Origin: an uncultured Oscillibacter sp.
Lineage (GTDB): Bacteria > Bacillota > Clostridia > Oscillospirales > Oscillospiraceae
Length of the DNA stretch: 29,796 nt
Direction: 5' to 3'
Assembly: GCA_900551885.1 (NCBI GenBank)
Contig: URXS01000013.1
Coordinates: forward strand, 1 to 29,796
Of this stretch, positions 1 to 7,262 are shown piece by piece. Position numbers and translations under genes: made by a program. The notes beneath the pieces were generated by a model. The model saw only the letters and a program-made list of their open reading frames with translations. It was not told the DNA's origin and did not search any database. Within the stretch, counting starts at the first letter, position 1; each line of letters starts with the position of its first letter.

Positions 1-1202
1 GCGTCGGCGTTCATGGCCCGCACCAGGTCCGTCACCTGGAAGGCAATGGCGTCCAGTACTGCCCGGGCGATATGGGCCCGGGTAGTGCCCCGGGTCAGCC
101 CCACGATGGTGCCCCGGGCGTACATGTCCCAATAGGGAGCACCCAGGCCCGTGAAGGCCGGTACCAGCACCACGCCGCCGGCGTCCGGCACGCTCTCCGC
201 CAGCCGGTCGCACTCCGGCGCGGAGGAGATCAGGCCCAGCTCATCCCGCAGCCACTGGATGGCGCTGCCGGCGTTGAAGACGCTGCCCTCCAGGGCATAA
301 GTGGTGTTCTGCCCCAGGGTCCAGGCCACGGAGGTCACCAGTCCCGCCTGGGAGGTGACCGCCTCCGGTCCCACGTTCATCAGCGTAAAGCAGCCGGTGC
401 CGTAGGTGTTTTTGGCCTGGCCGGGGGCAAAGCAGCCCTGGCCGAACAGCGCCGCCGCCTGATCTCCGGCGCTGCCGCAGATGGGGATGCCCGCCAGGTC
501 CTCCAGTCCCGGCAGGTTCGGTGCCACCGTGCCGTAGATCTCACTGTTGGACCTGGGTTGAGGCAGGAGGCTCATGGGGATCTCCAGAGCCCGGCACAAT
601 TCCTCGTCCCACTGGAGGGTGTGGATGTTGAAGAGCATGGTGCGGGAGGCGTTGGAGTGGTCCGTCACATGGGCCTTGCCGCCGGTCAGGTTCCAGATCA
701 GCCAGCTATCCACGGTGCCGGCGCACAGCTCGCCCCGCTCCGCCCGCTCCCGGACGCCGGGCACATTGTCCAGCAGCCAGCGCAGCTTGGTGCCGGAGAA
801 ATAGGCGTCGATCAAAAGACCGGTTTTCTGCTGCACCGTACCGCCCAGCCCCTGGGCGGTGAGCTGATCGCACAGAGGTGCCGTCCGGCGGCACTGCCAG
901 ACGATGGCGTTGTACACCGGCGCACCGGTGCGCCGGTCCCAGAGGATGGTGGTCTCCCGCTGGTTGGTGATGCCGATGGCGGCGATGCGCTTGGGGTCGA
1001 TGTGGGCGGAGTCCACCGCCTCCGACAGTGCCCGGGCGGTGGTGGTCCAGATCTCCATGGGGTCGTGCTCCACCCAGCCGGGGTGGGGATAGATCTGGCG
1101 GAAGGGGTGCTGGGCCCGGGCGGCGATCTCGCCGCTCCGGCGGAACAAAATGGCCCGGGAACTGGTGGTTCCCTGATCCAGGGCGATCACAAAGGGCTCC
1201 AT
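1..1202 (-). CDS. glpK: Glycerol kinase, 3' end cut off by window edge
   Basis: ATP-dependent kinase of the FGGY family that turns glycerol into sn-glycerol 3-phosphate in the cytoplasm. Translation of the minus strand from ATG 1202-1200 begins MEPFVIALDQGTTSSRAILF, the phosphate-binding signature of the family at residues 9-20. It continues with the IAAIGITNQRET segment and, near the window edge, the GLGAPYWD region typical of GlpK. About 400 of the usual roughly 500 residues are present; the C-terminus lies outside the window. An AGGAGG ribosome site lies 7 bases before the ATG. No glpF or glpD is visible next to it. Identity is read from recognisable motifs and is firm; substrate specificity within FGGY kinases (glycerol rather than a sugar) rests on the close GlpK-like N-terminus. 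Confidence 0.93.
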   Translation of the reverse strand, partial: MEPFVIALDQGTTSSRAILFRRSGEIAARAQHPFRQIYPHPGWVEHDPMEIWTTTARALSEAVDSAHIDPKRIAAIGITNQRETTILWDRRTGAPVYNAIVWQCRRTAPLCDQLTAQGLGGTVQQKTGLLIDAYFSGTKLRWLLDNVPGVRERAERGELCAGTVDSWLIWNLTGGKAHVTDHSNASRTMLFNIHTLQWDEELCRALEIPMSLLPQPRSNSEIYGTVAPNLPGLEDLAGIPICGSAGDQAAALFGQGCFAPGQAKNTYGTGCFTLMNVGPEAVTSQAGLVTSVAWTLGQNTTYALEGSVFNAGSAIQWLRDELGLISSAPECDRLAESVPDAGGVVLVPAFTGLGAPYWDMYARGTIVGLTRGTTRAHIARAVLDAIAFQVTDLVRAMNAD

Positions 1203-1300
1203 GGTGTCAGCCTCCTCTGGCGGAATTGGCCGGGGTGTGATAAGATTAAGATGATAGCTAGAAAGCTGAAAAGGGGAGAGCGGCCCGGCCGCTTTTCATC

Positions 1301-1329
1301 AGTATAACATAAGGAGGTCTGGTTTTCCA
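1301..1329 (-). promoter_or_regulatory. Likely glpK promoter
   Basis: On the minus strand TGGAAA (1329-1324), a 17-base spacer and TATACT (1306-1301). The -35 box is a 4/6 match, the -10 box 5/6. The predicted start is near 1294. A short palindrome AGCGGCCCGGCCGCT (1279-1293) would then form at the very 5' end of the glpK transcript. The -35 box overlaps the first codon of the divergent hydrolase gene. Confidence 0.5.
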
Positions 1330-2264
1330 TGCAGAGATATGATTTTGCGTTTCCCTCCGCCGACGGGATGACCCGTATTCACGCGGTGGAGTGGGTGCCG
1401 GAGGGTGCGCCCCAGGCGGTGCTGGTGGTGTCCCACGGCGTGTCGGAGTACATCCTGCGGTATGAGGGGCTGGCACGGTTCCTGACGGAGCGGGGCTTTG
1501 TCGTGGCGGGCCATGACCACCTGGGCCACGGCACCTCCGTGGCGGAGGGTCACCCCCGGCTGTACTTTGGGAAGAAGGGGAGCTGGGACTGGGTCGTGGC
1601 GGACCTGTACCAGCGGCGGCAGTTGGCGGGACAGCGGTTTCCCGGCGTTCCGGTGTTCCTGATGGGCCACTCCATGGGCTCCTTCCTGGCCCGGACGTAT
1701 TTGATCCGCTACCCCGGCACCGTCCAGGGAGCCATCCTGATGGGTACCGGACAGATGTCCCCGGCCCTGGTGGCGGCAGGCCGGACCATCGCCGCACGGG
1801 AGATCCGGAAGGTGGGGGAGGACCACTCCAGCCCCGTGGTGATGAAGCTGGCCTTTGGCGCCTACAACAAGCGCTTCGCCCCCAACCGCACCGCCTTTGA
1901 CTGGCTGAGCCTGGACACCGGCAATGTGGACCGGTATCTCAAGGACCCGCTTTGTGGGGAGAATCCCACCGTGGGGCTGTTCCGGGAGATGCTGTCGGGC
2001 ATCGCCTTCATCACCAAGGGCGCCAATCTGAAGAAGATGAACATGAACACACCTATTCTCTTTATCTCCGGGGCACAGGACCCCGTGGGGGACTGCGGAA
2101 AGGGCGTGGAGCGGGCCGCCGCCTCCTTCCGTCGGGCGGGCGCCCGGGACGTGACGGTAAAGCTGTATCCGGAGCTGCGTCATGAGCTGCTGCAGGAGGC
2201 GGAGGCCCCCCAGGTCTGTGAGGACCTGTACCAGTGGCTGTCTAGCAAGCTGCCGAAGGCGTGA
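1329..2264 (+). CDS. Alpha/beta hydrolase, lysophospholipase / monoacylglycerol lipase type
   Basis: Serine hydrolase of 311 residues of the Hydrolase_4 (serine aminopeptidase S33-like) group, probably cytoplasmic because no signal peptide is visible. The oxyanion-hole HG is at 36-37. The nucleophile elbow GHSMG puts the catalytic Ser at 115, with Asp251 (in SGAQDPVG) and His285 (in PELRHELL) completing the triad; all three are intact. An AAGGAGGT ribosome site precedes the ATG by about 10 bases. The likely substrate is a lysophospholipid or monoglyceride ester, which is family knowledge, not shown here. It lies divergent from glycerol kinase, which would consume glycerol released by such an enzyme; that link is suggestive only. 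A GNAT gene follows after 4 bases. Confidence 0.85.
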   Translation: MQRYDFAFPSADGMTRIHAVEWVPEGAPQAVLVVSHGVSEYILRYEGLARFLTERGFVVAGHDHLGHGTSVAEGHPRLYFGKKGSWDWVVADLYQRRQLAGQRFPGVPVFLMGHSMGSFLARTYLIRYPGTVQGAILMGTGQMSPALVAAGRTIAAREIRKVGEDHSSPVVMKLAFGAYNKRFAPNRTAFDWLSLDTGNVDRYLKDPLCGENPTVGLFREMLSGIAFITKGANLKKMNMNTPILFISGAQDPVGDCGKGVERAAASFRRAGARDVTVKLYPELRHELLQEAEAPQVCEDLYQWLSSKLPKA

Positions 2265-2268
2265 GATC

Positions 2269-2790
2269 ATGGGAATTCTGGAGACAGAGCGGCTGGAGCT
2301 GCGGGAGCTGACGGCAGAGGATCGCCCGGCCCTTTGTGACATCCTCCAGGACCCGGAGGTGATGTACGCCTACGCCCATGCCTTTTCTGACCGTGAGGTG
2401 ACGGAGTGGCTTCATAACCAGTTGACCCGCTACCACCGGGATGGCTTCGGGCTGTGGGCGGCGGTGCGGAAGACAGACGGGGCCATGATCGGCCAGTGCG
2501 GCCTCACCTGGCAGCAGTGGGATGGGCGGCGTGTGCTGGAGGTGGGCTACCTGTTCCGGCGGTCCACCTGGCACCAGGGCTACGCCACGGAGGCTGCCCG
2601 GGCCTGCCGGGACTACGCCTTCTCTGTCCTGGGGGCGGAGGAGGTGTTCTCCATCACCCGGGACAACAACCTGCCCTCCCGCCGTGTGGCGGAGCGCAAC
2701 GGTATGGCGGTCCGGGGCAGCCTTGTGAAGCATTACCACGGCCTGGATATGCCCCATTTGGTTTACAGCGTCCGCCGGGAGGACTTTTAA
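2269..2790 (+). CDS. GNAT family N-acetyltransferase (RimJ/RimL-like)
   Basis: Protein of 173 residues with the layout of the Acetyltransf_3 group, which uses acetyl-CoA to acetylate amines or protein N-termini. It opens with the typical LETERLELRELTAEDRPAL segment. The core has GYLFRRSTWHQGYATEAARA, where the Q/R-x-x-G-x-A-type loop binds the CoA pyrophosphate. It then has the N-x-x-S-x-R-V-x-E-R-N-G-M helix that ends most RimJ-like enzymes. The start is ATG 2269, four bases after the hydrolase stop with only a weak ribosome site, so translational coupling to the hydrolase is likely. A longer in-frame start inside the hydrolase gene was not used because the family motif begins at this ATG. 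The substrate is unknown. Confidence 0.85.
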   Translation: MGILETERLELRELTAEDRPALCDILQDPEVMYAYAHAFSDREVTEWLHNQLTRYHRDGFGLWAAVRKTDGAMIGQCGLTWQQWDGRRVLEVGYLFRRSTWHQGYATEAARACRDYAFSVLGAEEVFSITRDNNLPSRRVAERNGMAVRGSLVKHYHGLDMPHLVYSVRREDF

Positions 2791-3326
2791 GCGGCCTTGG
2801 ACGCCCACAGCCGCAGACATTCCGGGTCCCCGGTCTGCCGCAGCAGGGCGGCGGAGACCACGGCATCAGCGGTGGTCACCAGCAGAAGAAGATAGGTGAT
2901 GATTGGCGGCACAGCCGACAATACCGGCACCAGCAGGAGCTGGAGGAGCGGCAGGACCGCTGCCGTCAGAAGGCCCCAGGCCAGGGTGAAGGGCAGGCAC
3001 ACCCGTCCCCGGATGTTCCAGCGCACCTGGGAGTAGTCCCAGAACTGGACGCCCAGCAGACGGTCGTACAGCAGGTGGACCACGTACTCCACACCGGTGG
3101 CAGTCAAGGCGCCCCAGAGGGCCAGGGACCAGAAGCTGTCGGTGAGGCCCGGCGGCAGCGCCAGCACCGCCAGGGCGCCCAGCCCGTACACCGGGCACAG
3201 GGGCAGCAGCAAAAAGCACTTCCTGGCCTGCCGGGGCGACGCTGTGGCGGCGGCATAGGCCTTTTCCAGCAGGTAGCCCAGGAAGCTGTATGCCCAGAAG
3301 AGCCAGAGGCAAAGGGCCAAGTTCAT
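2787..3326 (-). CDS. CmpB-type integral membrane protein (putative ABC-transporter type IV family)
   Basis: Small polytopic membrane protein of 179 residues. It resembles the family named putative ABC-transporter type IV (ABC_trans_CmpB), found mainly in Clostridia and of unknown function. Seen here: an N-terminal hydrophobic helix with WAYSFLGYLLE (11-21), the PVYGLGA loop (45-51), the WDYS motif (96-99) and the conserved NIRGRVC stretch (104-110). Several more hydrophobic helices follow. The chosen ATG (3326) has an AAAGGGGG ribosome site 2-3 bases away; longer in-frame starts would run into the next promoter region and lack family similarity. Its stop codon overlaps that of the convergent GNAT gene. 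No ATPase partner lies nearby, so transport activity is doubtful. Confidence 0.72.
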   Translation of the reverse strand: MNLALCLWLFWAYSFLGYLLEKAYAAATASPRQARKCFLLLPLCPVYGLGALAVLALPPGLTDSFWSLALWGALTATGVEYVVHLLYDRLLGVQFWDYSQVRWNIRGRVCLPFTLAWGLLTAAVLPLLQLLLVPVLSAVPPIITYLLLLVTTADAVVSAALLRQTGDPECLRLWASKAA

Positions 3327-3372
3327 TCCCCCTTTCCTCTCAGTCTGCCCGGACTGGCGCCGTTCATACCCG

Positions 3373-3401
3373 TTGCGCGGCAGAGCCGGGGGTGCTATAA
3401 T
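3373..3401 (+). promoter_or_regulatory. Promoter of the uracil-DNA glycosylase gene
   Basis: TTGCGC (3373-3378), 17-base spacer, perfect TATAAT (3396-3401). This is a SigA-type promoter 35 bases before the start codon. Confidence 0.75.
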
Positions 3402-3435
3402 CACACCATGAACAAACGGAGGGGAGGTGGGGGCC

Positions 3436-4008
3436 ATGGCGGATACCTGGGAGAGTCTGCGGCAGGAGTGCCTGGCCTGCCGGGGCTGCGCCCTGGCGGA
3501 GAAGCGGACCAATGTGGTTTTCGGCGACGGTTCCACCGACGCCAAGATCCTGCTGGTGGGAGAGGGCCCCGGCCAGCACGAGGACGAGCAGGGCGTTCCC
3601 TTTGTGGGAAAGGCCGGTATGCTGCTGGATGACATGCTGGAGATCATCGGCCTGGACCGGACCAAGGTCTATATTGCCAACATCGTCAAATGCCGCCCGC
3701 CGGGAAACCGGGACCCGCTGAATGTGGAGCAGGACGCCTGCATCGGCTTTCTGCGGCGGCAGACGGCGCTGCTGCGGCCCAAAATTCTCATCTGCCTGGG
3801 CCGCATCGCCGCCAAGGCCATCATCGACGAGAATTTCCGCATTACCAGCCAGCACGGCCAGTGGTTCGCCCGCGGCGGTGTGCAGATGACAGCCATCTAC
3901 CACCCGGCGGCGCTGCTGCGGGATGTGAGCAAGCGGCCGGAGACCTTTGAGGACCTGAAGAGCATCCAGGCCAAGGTCCGGGAGCTGTTTGGGCCGGATG
4001 GACCGTAA
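3436..4008 (+). CDS. Family 4 (Fe-S) uracil-DNA glycosylase
   Basis: Removes uracil from DNA, as the first step of base excision repair after cytosine deamination or dUTP incorporation. The 190-residue product has the family 4 motif GEGPGQHED (43-51) and the FVGKAG stretch that follows it. The C-terminal HPAALLR motif is at 156-162. Four cysteines fit the 4Fe-4S ligands of this family: C15 and C18 (CRGC), C86 (VKCRPPGNRDP) and C102. The start is ATG 3436, with a GGGAGG site 9 bases upstream; an in-frame GTG at 3427 lies too close to that site. The gene is alone in its transcript, with its own promoter and a terminator directly after it. Confidence 0.92.
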   Translation: MADTWESLRQECLACRGCALAEKRTNVVFGDGSTDAKILLVGEGPGQHEDEQGVPFVGKAGMLLDDMLEIIGLDRTKVYIANIVKCRPPGNRDPLNVEQDACIGFLRRQTALLRPKILICLGRIAAKAIIDENFRITSQHGQWFARGGVQMTAIYHPAALLRDVSKRPETFEDLKSIQAKVRELFGPDGP

Positions 4009-4011
4009 ATG

Positions 4012-4043
4012 ATCTGGGGAGGCTTGCACCTCCCCGGATTTTT
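4012..4043 (+). terminator. Rho-independent terminator after the UDG gene
   Basis: Stem of about 11 pairs around CTGGGGAGG / CCTCCCCGG with loop CTTGCA, followed by TTTTT. It starts 4 bases after the stop codon. Confidence 0.85.
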
Positions 4044-4050
4044 GCCTCTG

Positions 4051-4082
4051 ATGTAAACCAAATATTTTTATACGGTTGACAA
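4051..4082 (+). promoter_or_regulatory. BirA-like operator of bioY
   Basis: ATGTAAACC (4051-4059), a 14-base AT-rich spacer, then GGTTGACAA (4074-4082). The two arms are inverted repeats at 7 of 9 positions. They closely match the palindrome bound by bifunctional biotin ligase/repressor BirA in Firmicutes (TTGTAAACC-type half-sites about 15 bases apart). The right arm contains the whole TTGACA -35 box of the bioY promoter, so bound BirA would block RNA polymerase when biotin is plentiful. Confidence 0.82.
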
Positions 4083-4104
4083 CTTTGGCCGCCAGTGTTA
4101 TACT
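4076..4104 (+). promoter_or_regulatory. bioY promoter
   Basis: TTGACA (4076-4081), 17-base spacer, TATACT (4099-4104). A near-consensus SigA promoter overlapping the BirA-like operator. Confidence 0.85.
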
Positions 4105-4136
4105 GCCCCCAGAATGAAAACGGGGAGGCAGAGGAT

Positions 4137-4685
4137 ATGCCATCTGCAAAGGGAACCTGGAGACCGGTGGATATGGCCTATATCGCGTTGTTCGCGGTGC
4201 TGCTGACGGTGTGCGCCTGGATTTCCGTGCCGCTGCCGGTGCCTTTTACCCTCCAGACCTTTGCCATTTTTGCGGCGCTGGGAATACTGGGAGGTCGCCG
4301 GGGCACCTGGGCAGTGGCGGTGTATCTGCTGCTGGGAGCCGTGGGATTGCCGGTGTTCTCCGGGTTCCGGGGTGGCCTGGGGGCGCTGCTGGGTACCACC
4401 GGCGGCTATATCCTGGGCTTCCTGGCCCTGGCTCTGGTGTACTGGCTGGTGACCGCCCTGTTGGGGGAGCGGCTGCCAGCGATGGCGGTGGCCATGGTGC
4501 TGGGGCTGGTGGTGTGCTACGCCTTCGGCACCGCCTGGTTTGTGATCCTCTACGCCCGGACCACCGGCCCCATGACCGTGGGTGCAGCTCTGGGCATGTG
4601 TGTGCTCCCCTTTGTGATTCCGGATCTTGTGAAGCTGGGACTGGCCCTGGTGCTGTCCCGACGCCTTGGGAAACGGATACAGTAA
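4137..4685 (+). CDS. bioY: Biotin transporter BioY (ECF S component)
   Basis: Substrate-binding membrane subunit for biotin uptake, 182 residues and about six hydrophobic helices. It begins with the usual MAYIALFAVLLTVCAWISVP segment and has FTLQTFAIFAALGILGGRRG. The BioY hallmark GLPVFSGFRGGLGALLGTTGGY lies at about 70-91. The start ATG 4137 has a GGGAGGCAGAGG purine-rich ribosome region just upstream. The gene stands alone between two terminators, so it would work with an energy-coupling module (EcfA, EcfA', EcfT) encoded elsewhere. The BirA-like operator in its promoter independently supports a biotin role. Confidence 0.95.
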   Translation: MPSAKGTWRPVDMAYIALFAVLLTVCAWISVPLPVPFTLQTFAIFAALGILGGRRGTWAVAVYLLLGAVGLPVFSGFRGGLGALLGTTGGYILGFLALALVYWLVTALLGERLPAMAVAMVLGLVVCYAFGTAWFVILYARTTGPMTVGAALGMCVLPFVIPDLVKLGLALVLSRRLGKRIQ

Positions 4686-4687
4686 GA

Positions 4688-4717
4688 CAAAAAACCACGC
4701 CTCAAACGTGGCTTTTT
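4688..4717 (+). terminator. Terminator after bioY
   Basis: Short hairpin CCACG (4695-4699) / CGTGG (4707-4711) flanked by A-run and CTTTTTG. It sits 3 bases past the stop codon. The stem is short, but the flanking A and T runs can pair too. Confidence 0.7.
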
Positions 4718-4757
4718 GCTTTTTATGTTATATGTTAATAATGCGCTAAAAAAAGAA

Positions 4758-4786
4758 TTGTAATCCCCGGCGGGATGTGATATGGT
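4758..4786 (+). promoter_or_regulatory. Promoter of the carrier gene
   Basis: TTGTAA (4758-4763), 17-base spacer, TATGGT (4781-4786), 38 bases before the start codon. Confidence 0.6.
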
Positions 4787-4823
4787 GTTCCGTGGAAATT
4801 TTCGGAATACGGGGGAGAGAACA

Positions 4824-5939
4824 ATGAAAACGCGGATAACCGCCTTTTTGAAAGGGGAGGCGGTGCTGTGTGTGGCGGCGGTGTGCGCCCTGATTACCAT
4901 GGCGCTGGTACCGCCGGACGGGGAATACATCGGATACATTGACCTGCGAGTGCTGTGTCTGCTGCTGTGCCTGATGGCGGTGGTGGCGGGCGTTCAGTCC
5001 TGCGGGGCTTTTCAGTGGCTGGCGGAGCAGTTGTTGCGGCGGCGGCCGGGTCCCCGGGCTCTGGGCGTAATTCTGGTGCTGCTGCCCTTTTTTGCCTCCA
5101 TGGCGGTGACCAACGACGTGTCTTTGATCACCTTTGTGCCCTTCACGCTGCTGCTGTTGGAGCAGTTGAATTGCCGCCGGGCGGCGGTGCCGATTCTGGT
5201 GCTACAGACCATCGCCGCCAACCTGGGCAGCATGGCTACCCCGGTGGGCAACCCTCAGAATCTGTATTTGTACGCCGCCTATGCGCTGACGCCCGGGGAC
5301 TTCTTCCCGGTGGTGCTGCCGCTGACGGGGATTGCCCTGGTGTGCCTGGCTGCGGCCGCGGCGCCGGTTCTGCCCCGGAAAATGCCGGTGCCGGAGCTGT
5401 CCGGTCAGACCCTGAAAAATCCCCGGAAGCTGGCGCTGTACGGGGCGCTGTTCGTGCTGTGCCTGCTGACGGTGTTCCGGGTGCTGCCCTACGGGATCCT
5501 GACGGTGATCGTGGTGGCGGCTCTGGCCCTGGTGGAGCCGTCTCTGCTGCCAAAGTTGGATTTTGGCCTGCTGGCTACCTTCGTGTGCTTCTTCATTGTC
5601 TCCGGCAACTTGGGCCGTCTGCCGGCGGTGCACGATCTGCTCCAGTCGCTGCTGGAGCGCAGCACCCTGCTGACCGGCATCCTGACCAGTCAGGTGATCA
5701 GCAACGTGCCGGCGGCAGTGCTGCTGTCAGGTTTCACGGACAACTGGCGGGACCTGCTGCTGGGTGTGGACATCGGCGGCCTGGGGACGCCCATCGCCTC
5801 CCTGGCCAGCCTCATTACCCTGAAGCTGTATCTGCGGTCCCGGGAGGCCCGGCCCGGCTGGTTCCTGGGAGTATTCACGCTGGGAAATGTCCTGGGTCTG
5901 GTGATTCTGCTGGCCGCGGCGGCGGTACTGTTTCCCTGA
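4824..5939 (+). CDS. ArsB/NhaD - SLC13 superfamily membrane carrier
   Basis: Polytopic inner-membrane protein of 371 residues with about ten hydrophobic segments, of the ion-transporter superfamily that includes ArsB, NhaD, CitM and SLC13 carriers. Two re-entrant-loop type motifs support this: VTNDVSLITFVPF (95-107) and GSMATPVGNPQN (135-146). A C-terminal repeat of the same kind (SQVISNVPAAVLLSGF, then GGLGTPIASLASLI) is also present. The GTP/GNPQN pattern is shared by anion and carboxylate carriers and by sodium/proton antiporters, so the substrate cannot be read. At 371 residues it is shorter than the usual 420-450. Chosen start: ATG 4824 after GGGGGAGAG. Monocistronic, with its own promoter and a strong terminator. 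Confidence 0.8.
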   Translation: MKTRITAFLKGEAVLCVAAVCALITMALVPPDGEYIGYIDLRVLCLLLCLMAVVAGVQSCGAFQWLAEQLLRRRPGPRALGVILVLLPFFASMAVTNDVSLITFVPFTLLLLEQLNCRRAAVPILVLQTIAANLGSMATPVGNPQNLYLYAAYALTPGDFFPVVLPLTGIALVCLAAAAAPVLPRKMPVPELSGQTLKNPRKLALYGALFVLCLLTVFRVLPYGILTVIVVAALALVEPSLLPKLDFGLLATFVCFFIVSGNLGRLPAVHDLLQSLLERSTLLTGILTSQVISNVPAAVLLSGFTDNWRDLLLGVDIGGLGTPIASLASLITLKLYLRSREARPGWFLGVFTLGNVLGLVILLAAAAVLFP

Positions 5940-5947
5940 AGGATAGC

Positions 5948-5981
5948 AAAAAAGAGGACGCGCATAGCGCGTCCTCTTTTT
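5948..5981. terminator. Strong bidirectional terminator
   Basis: Perfect 14-bp stem AAAAGAGGACGCGC (5950-5963) / GCGCGTCCTCTTTT (5967-5980) with loop ATA. A-run and T-run on both sides let it end both the carrier gene (plus) and the IMP cyclohydrolase unit (minus). Confidence 0.93.
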
Positions 5982-5997
5982 CGTTGGAAAACCGTTG

Positions 5998-6705
5998 TCA
6001 CTGGTGCTTGTTGCGGATGGCGTCCCGGTGGCTGCCGTCCGCCCGGTTGATGTACCGGACAAACAGGGATACCTTGTTGTCGTCATTGAGGGCCTCCCAC
6101 AGCTCCGTTGCCAGGGCCTCCGGGTCCGGGGCCGTCAGGGCCACCCGCACTGGCTCCCCCTCAAAGGAAGGCAGGGGATTGCCATCCCCCTGATAGGTGT
6201 GGATGAAGCGCCCCTCCCCGGCCAGGGGATGGTCATAAGTGTAGAAGAAGCGCTGGCAGCAGGAGGGGTCGCCGTCGGAGGATTTCAGGATGGACAGCTT
6301 GAAGCTGCCGTCCGGGGACAGCAGACCGGAAATGCGGGGGGTGTAATTGGGCCCGTCCGGCTCAAAGGTCCGGGTGTGCAGGGCGGAGGCAAAGGTCCGG
6401 CCGGCCAGCAGACCGTCCCGGATAGTGTCGGTCTGGTCGCCGTTGGTGACCACCAGTCCCCGGCCAACCTGCCGGACGGGGTGGTAGATGATCAGGCTGG
6501 GGTCCGTCATCTTGGAGGGGTCAAAAGCCTGGGTGCGGATACCGTCCTCCGTAGGGACGAATACCCGGTTCCGGGAGTTCTCACTGCGGCCCATAATGAA
6601 GTAGGCTGCTACCGCATACTGATCGTTGGCGCTGCAGCCCAGCAGGATGCCCCGGCCGGGATAGGGATTGCTCCGCAGAAGCTGAGAGAGATTTTGGATA
6701 TCCAT
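5998..6705 (-). CDS. IMP cyclohydrolase, archaeal PurO-like fold
   Basis: Protein of 235 residues that I recognise as the IMP_cyclohyd (PurO-like) family. This family closes the ring of 5-formamidoimidazole-4-carboxamide ribotide to give IMP, the last step of purine synthesis. Marks seen: an early glycine-rich YPGRGILLG (15-23), AAYFIMGRSENSRNRVF (33-49) and a long NTN-hydrolase-like beta-rich body. The usual bacterial enzyme is the unrelated bifunctional PurH, so this points to a split purine pathway or to a moonlighting paralog. The ATG (6705) has a GAGGAG site 7-8 bases upstream and follows the YgjP-type gene by 12 bases on the same strand, so the two are probably co-transcribed. Biological activity is inferred from family only. 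Confidence 0.8.
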   Translation of the reverse strand: MDIQNLSQLLRSNPYPGRGILLGCSANDQYAVAAYFIMGRSENSRNRVFVPTEDGIRTQAFDPSKMTDPSLIIYHPVRQVGRGLVVTNGDQTDTIRDGLLAGRTFASALHTRTFEPDGPNYTPRISGLLSPDGSFKLSILKSSDGDPSCCQRFFYTYDHPLAGEGRFIHTYQGDGNPLPSFEGEPVRVALTAPDPEALATELWEALNDDNKVSLFVRYINRADGSHRDAIRNKHQ

Positions 6706-6717
6706 GGACAGTACTCC

Positions 6718-7227
6718 TCATTTCAAAAGTTTTTTTCGCTCCTGATAGTCCGGGAGGTAGTGGGCCAGCAGAGCGTAGAAAGCGGTACCATGGTTTTTCA
6801 CCCGGATGTGGCACAACTCGTGGACCACCACCAGATCGATGGCCGCCTCCGGGGAATTCAGCAGGAAGCAGGAAAAGCAGAGGCTGTTTTTTCCGTTGCA
6901 GCTTCCGTATCGCTTCCGGGCGGCGGTGATCTTGATTCCGGTAGGGGTCACCCCCATCCGCCGTGCCCAGAACTCCACCTTTCCCGGCAGCACCGCCCGA
7001 GCCCGCTCCTTCAGGACTGCGATTTCCTCCGCCGTGGGCTCCGGAGGGGGCGGGTTCATCCGGCGTTTTTCCAACTGCCGGGCAATCCAGACTTGGTGCC
7101 GCAGCAGAAAGCTGTCGATGGACGCCTGGGGCAGCCGCTGGGGTGCCCGGACCAGCACCCGGCCGTCCCGGGTGATCTCCACCGCCACCGTCCGGCGGTT
7201 GGAGCGAATCAGTTCATATGTTTCCAT
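6718..7227 (-). CDS. YgjP-like zinc metallopeptidase (DUF45 / M48-like)
   Basis: Cytoplasmic protein of 169 residues. Its C-terminal half carries the zinc signature HELCHIRVKNHG: H136, E137, H140 and a third His at 146. Before it is the family stretch KRYGSCNGKNSLCFSC (105-120), where an RWGSC-type motif is usual. N-terminally there are beta strands (YELIRSNRRTVAVEI) typical of YgjP/DUF45. Members are thought to be proteases or to act with nucleic-acid enzymes; the true substrate is unknown. The start at ATG 7227 matches the family N-terminus; an in-frame TTG at 7284 would add a hydrophobic 19-residue stretch not seen in the family. No ribosome site precedes 7227 (see the promoter entry). Confidence 0.85.
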   Translation of the reverse strand: METYELIRSNRRTVAVEITRDGRVLVRAPQRLPQASIDSFLLRHQVWIARQLEKRRMNPPPPEPTAEEIAVLKERARAVLPGKVEFWARRMGVTPTGIKITAARKRYGSCNGKNSLCFSCFLLNSPEAAIDLVVVHELCHIRVKNHGTAFYALLAHYLPDYQERKKLLK

Positions 7228-7233
7228 GGGAAG

Positions 7234-7262
7234 AACATAACACAAATGTAGGAAAAAGACAA
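7234..7262 (-). promoter_or_regulatory. Promoter giving a predicted leaderless mRNA
   Basis: On the minus strand TTGTCT (7262-7257), 17-base spacer, TATGTT (7239-7234). With the usual six bases between -10 box and start site, transcription would begin at 7227, the A of the YgjP-type start codon. The bases just before the ATG (TTCTTCCC) contain no ribosome site, in keeping with a leaderless message. Confidence 0.6.

Noticed and set aside
72..1307. Long plus-strand open frame opposite glycerol kinase
   Set aside because: It is the complement of a clear GlpK gene; the translation is Gly/Pro/Arg-rich with no family features, as expected for antisense frames in GC-rich DNA.
4009..4136. A riboswitch before bioY
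   Set aside because: The gap is filled by a terminator of the previous gene, a BirA-like operator and a promoter; only 33 bases separate the -10 box from the start codon, too few for a known riboswitch.
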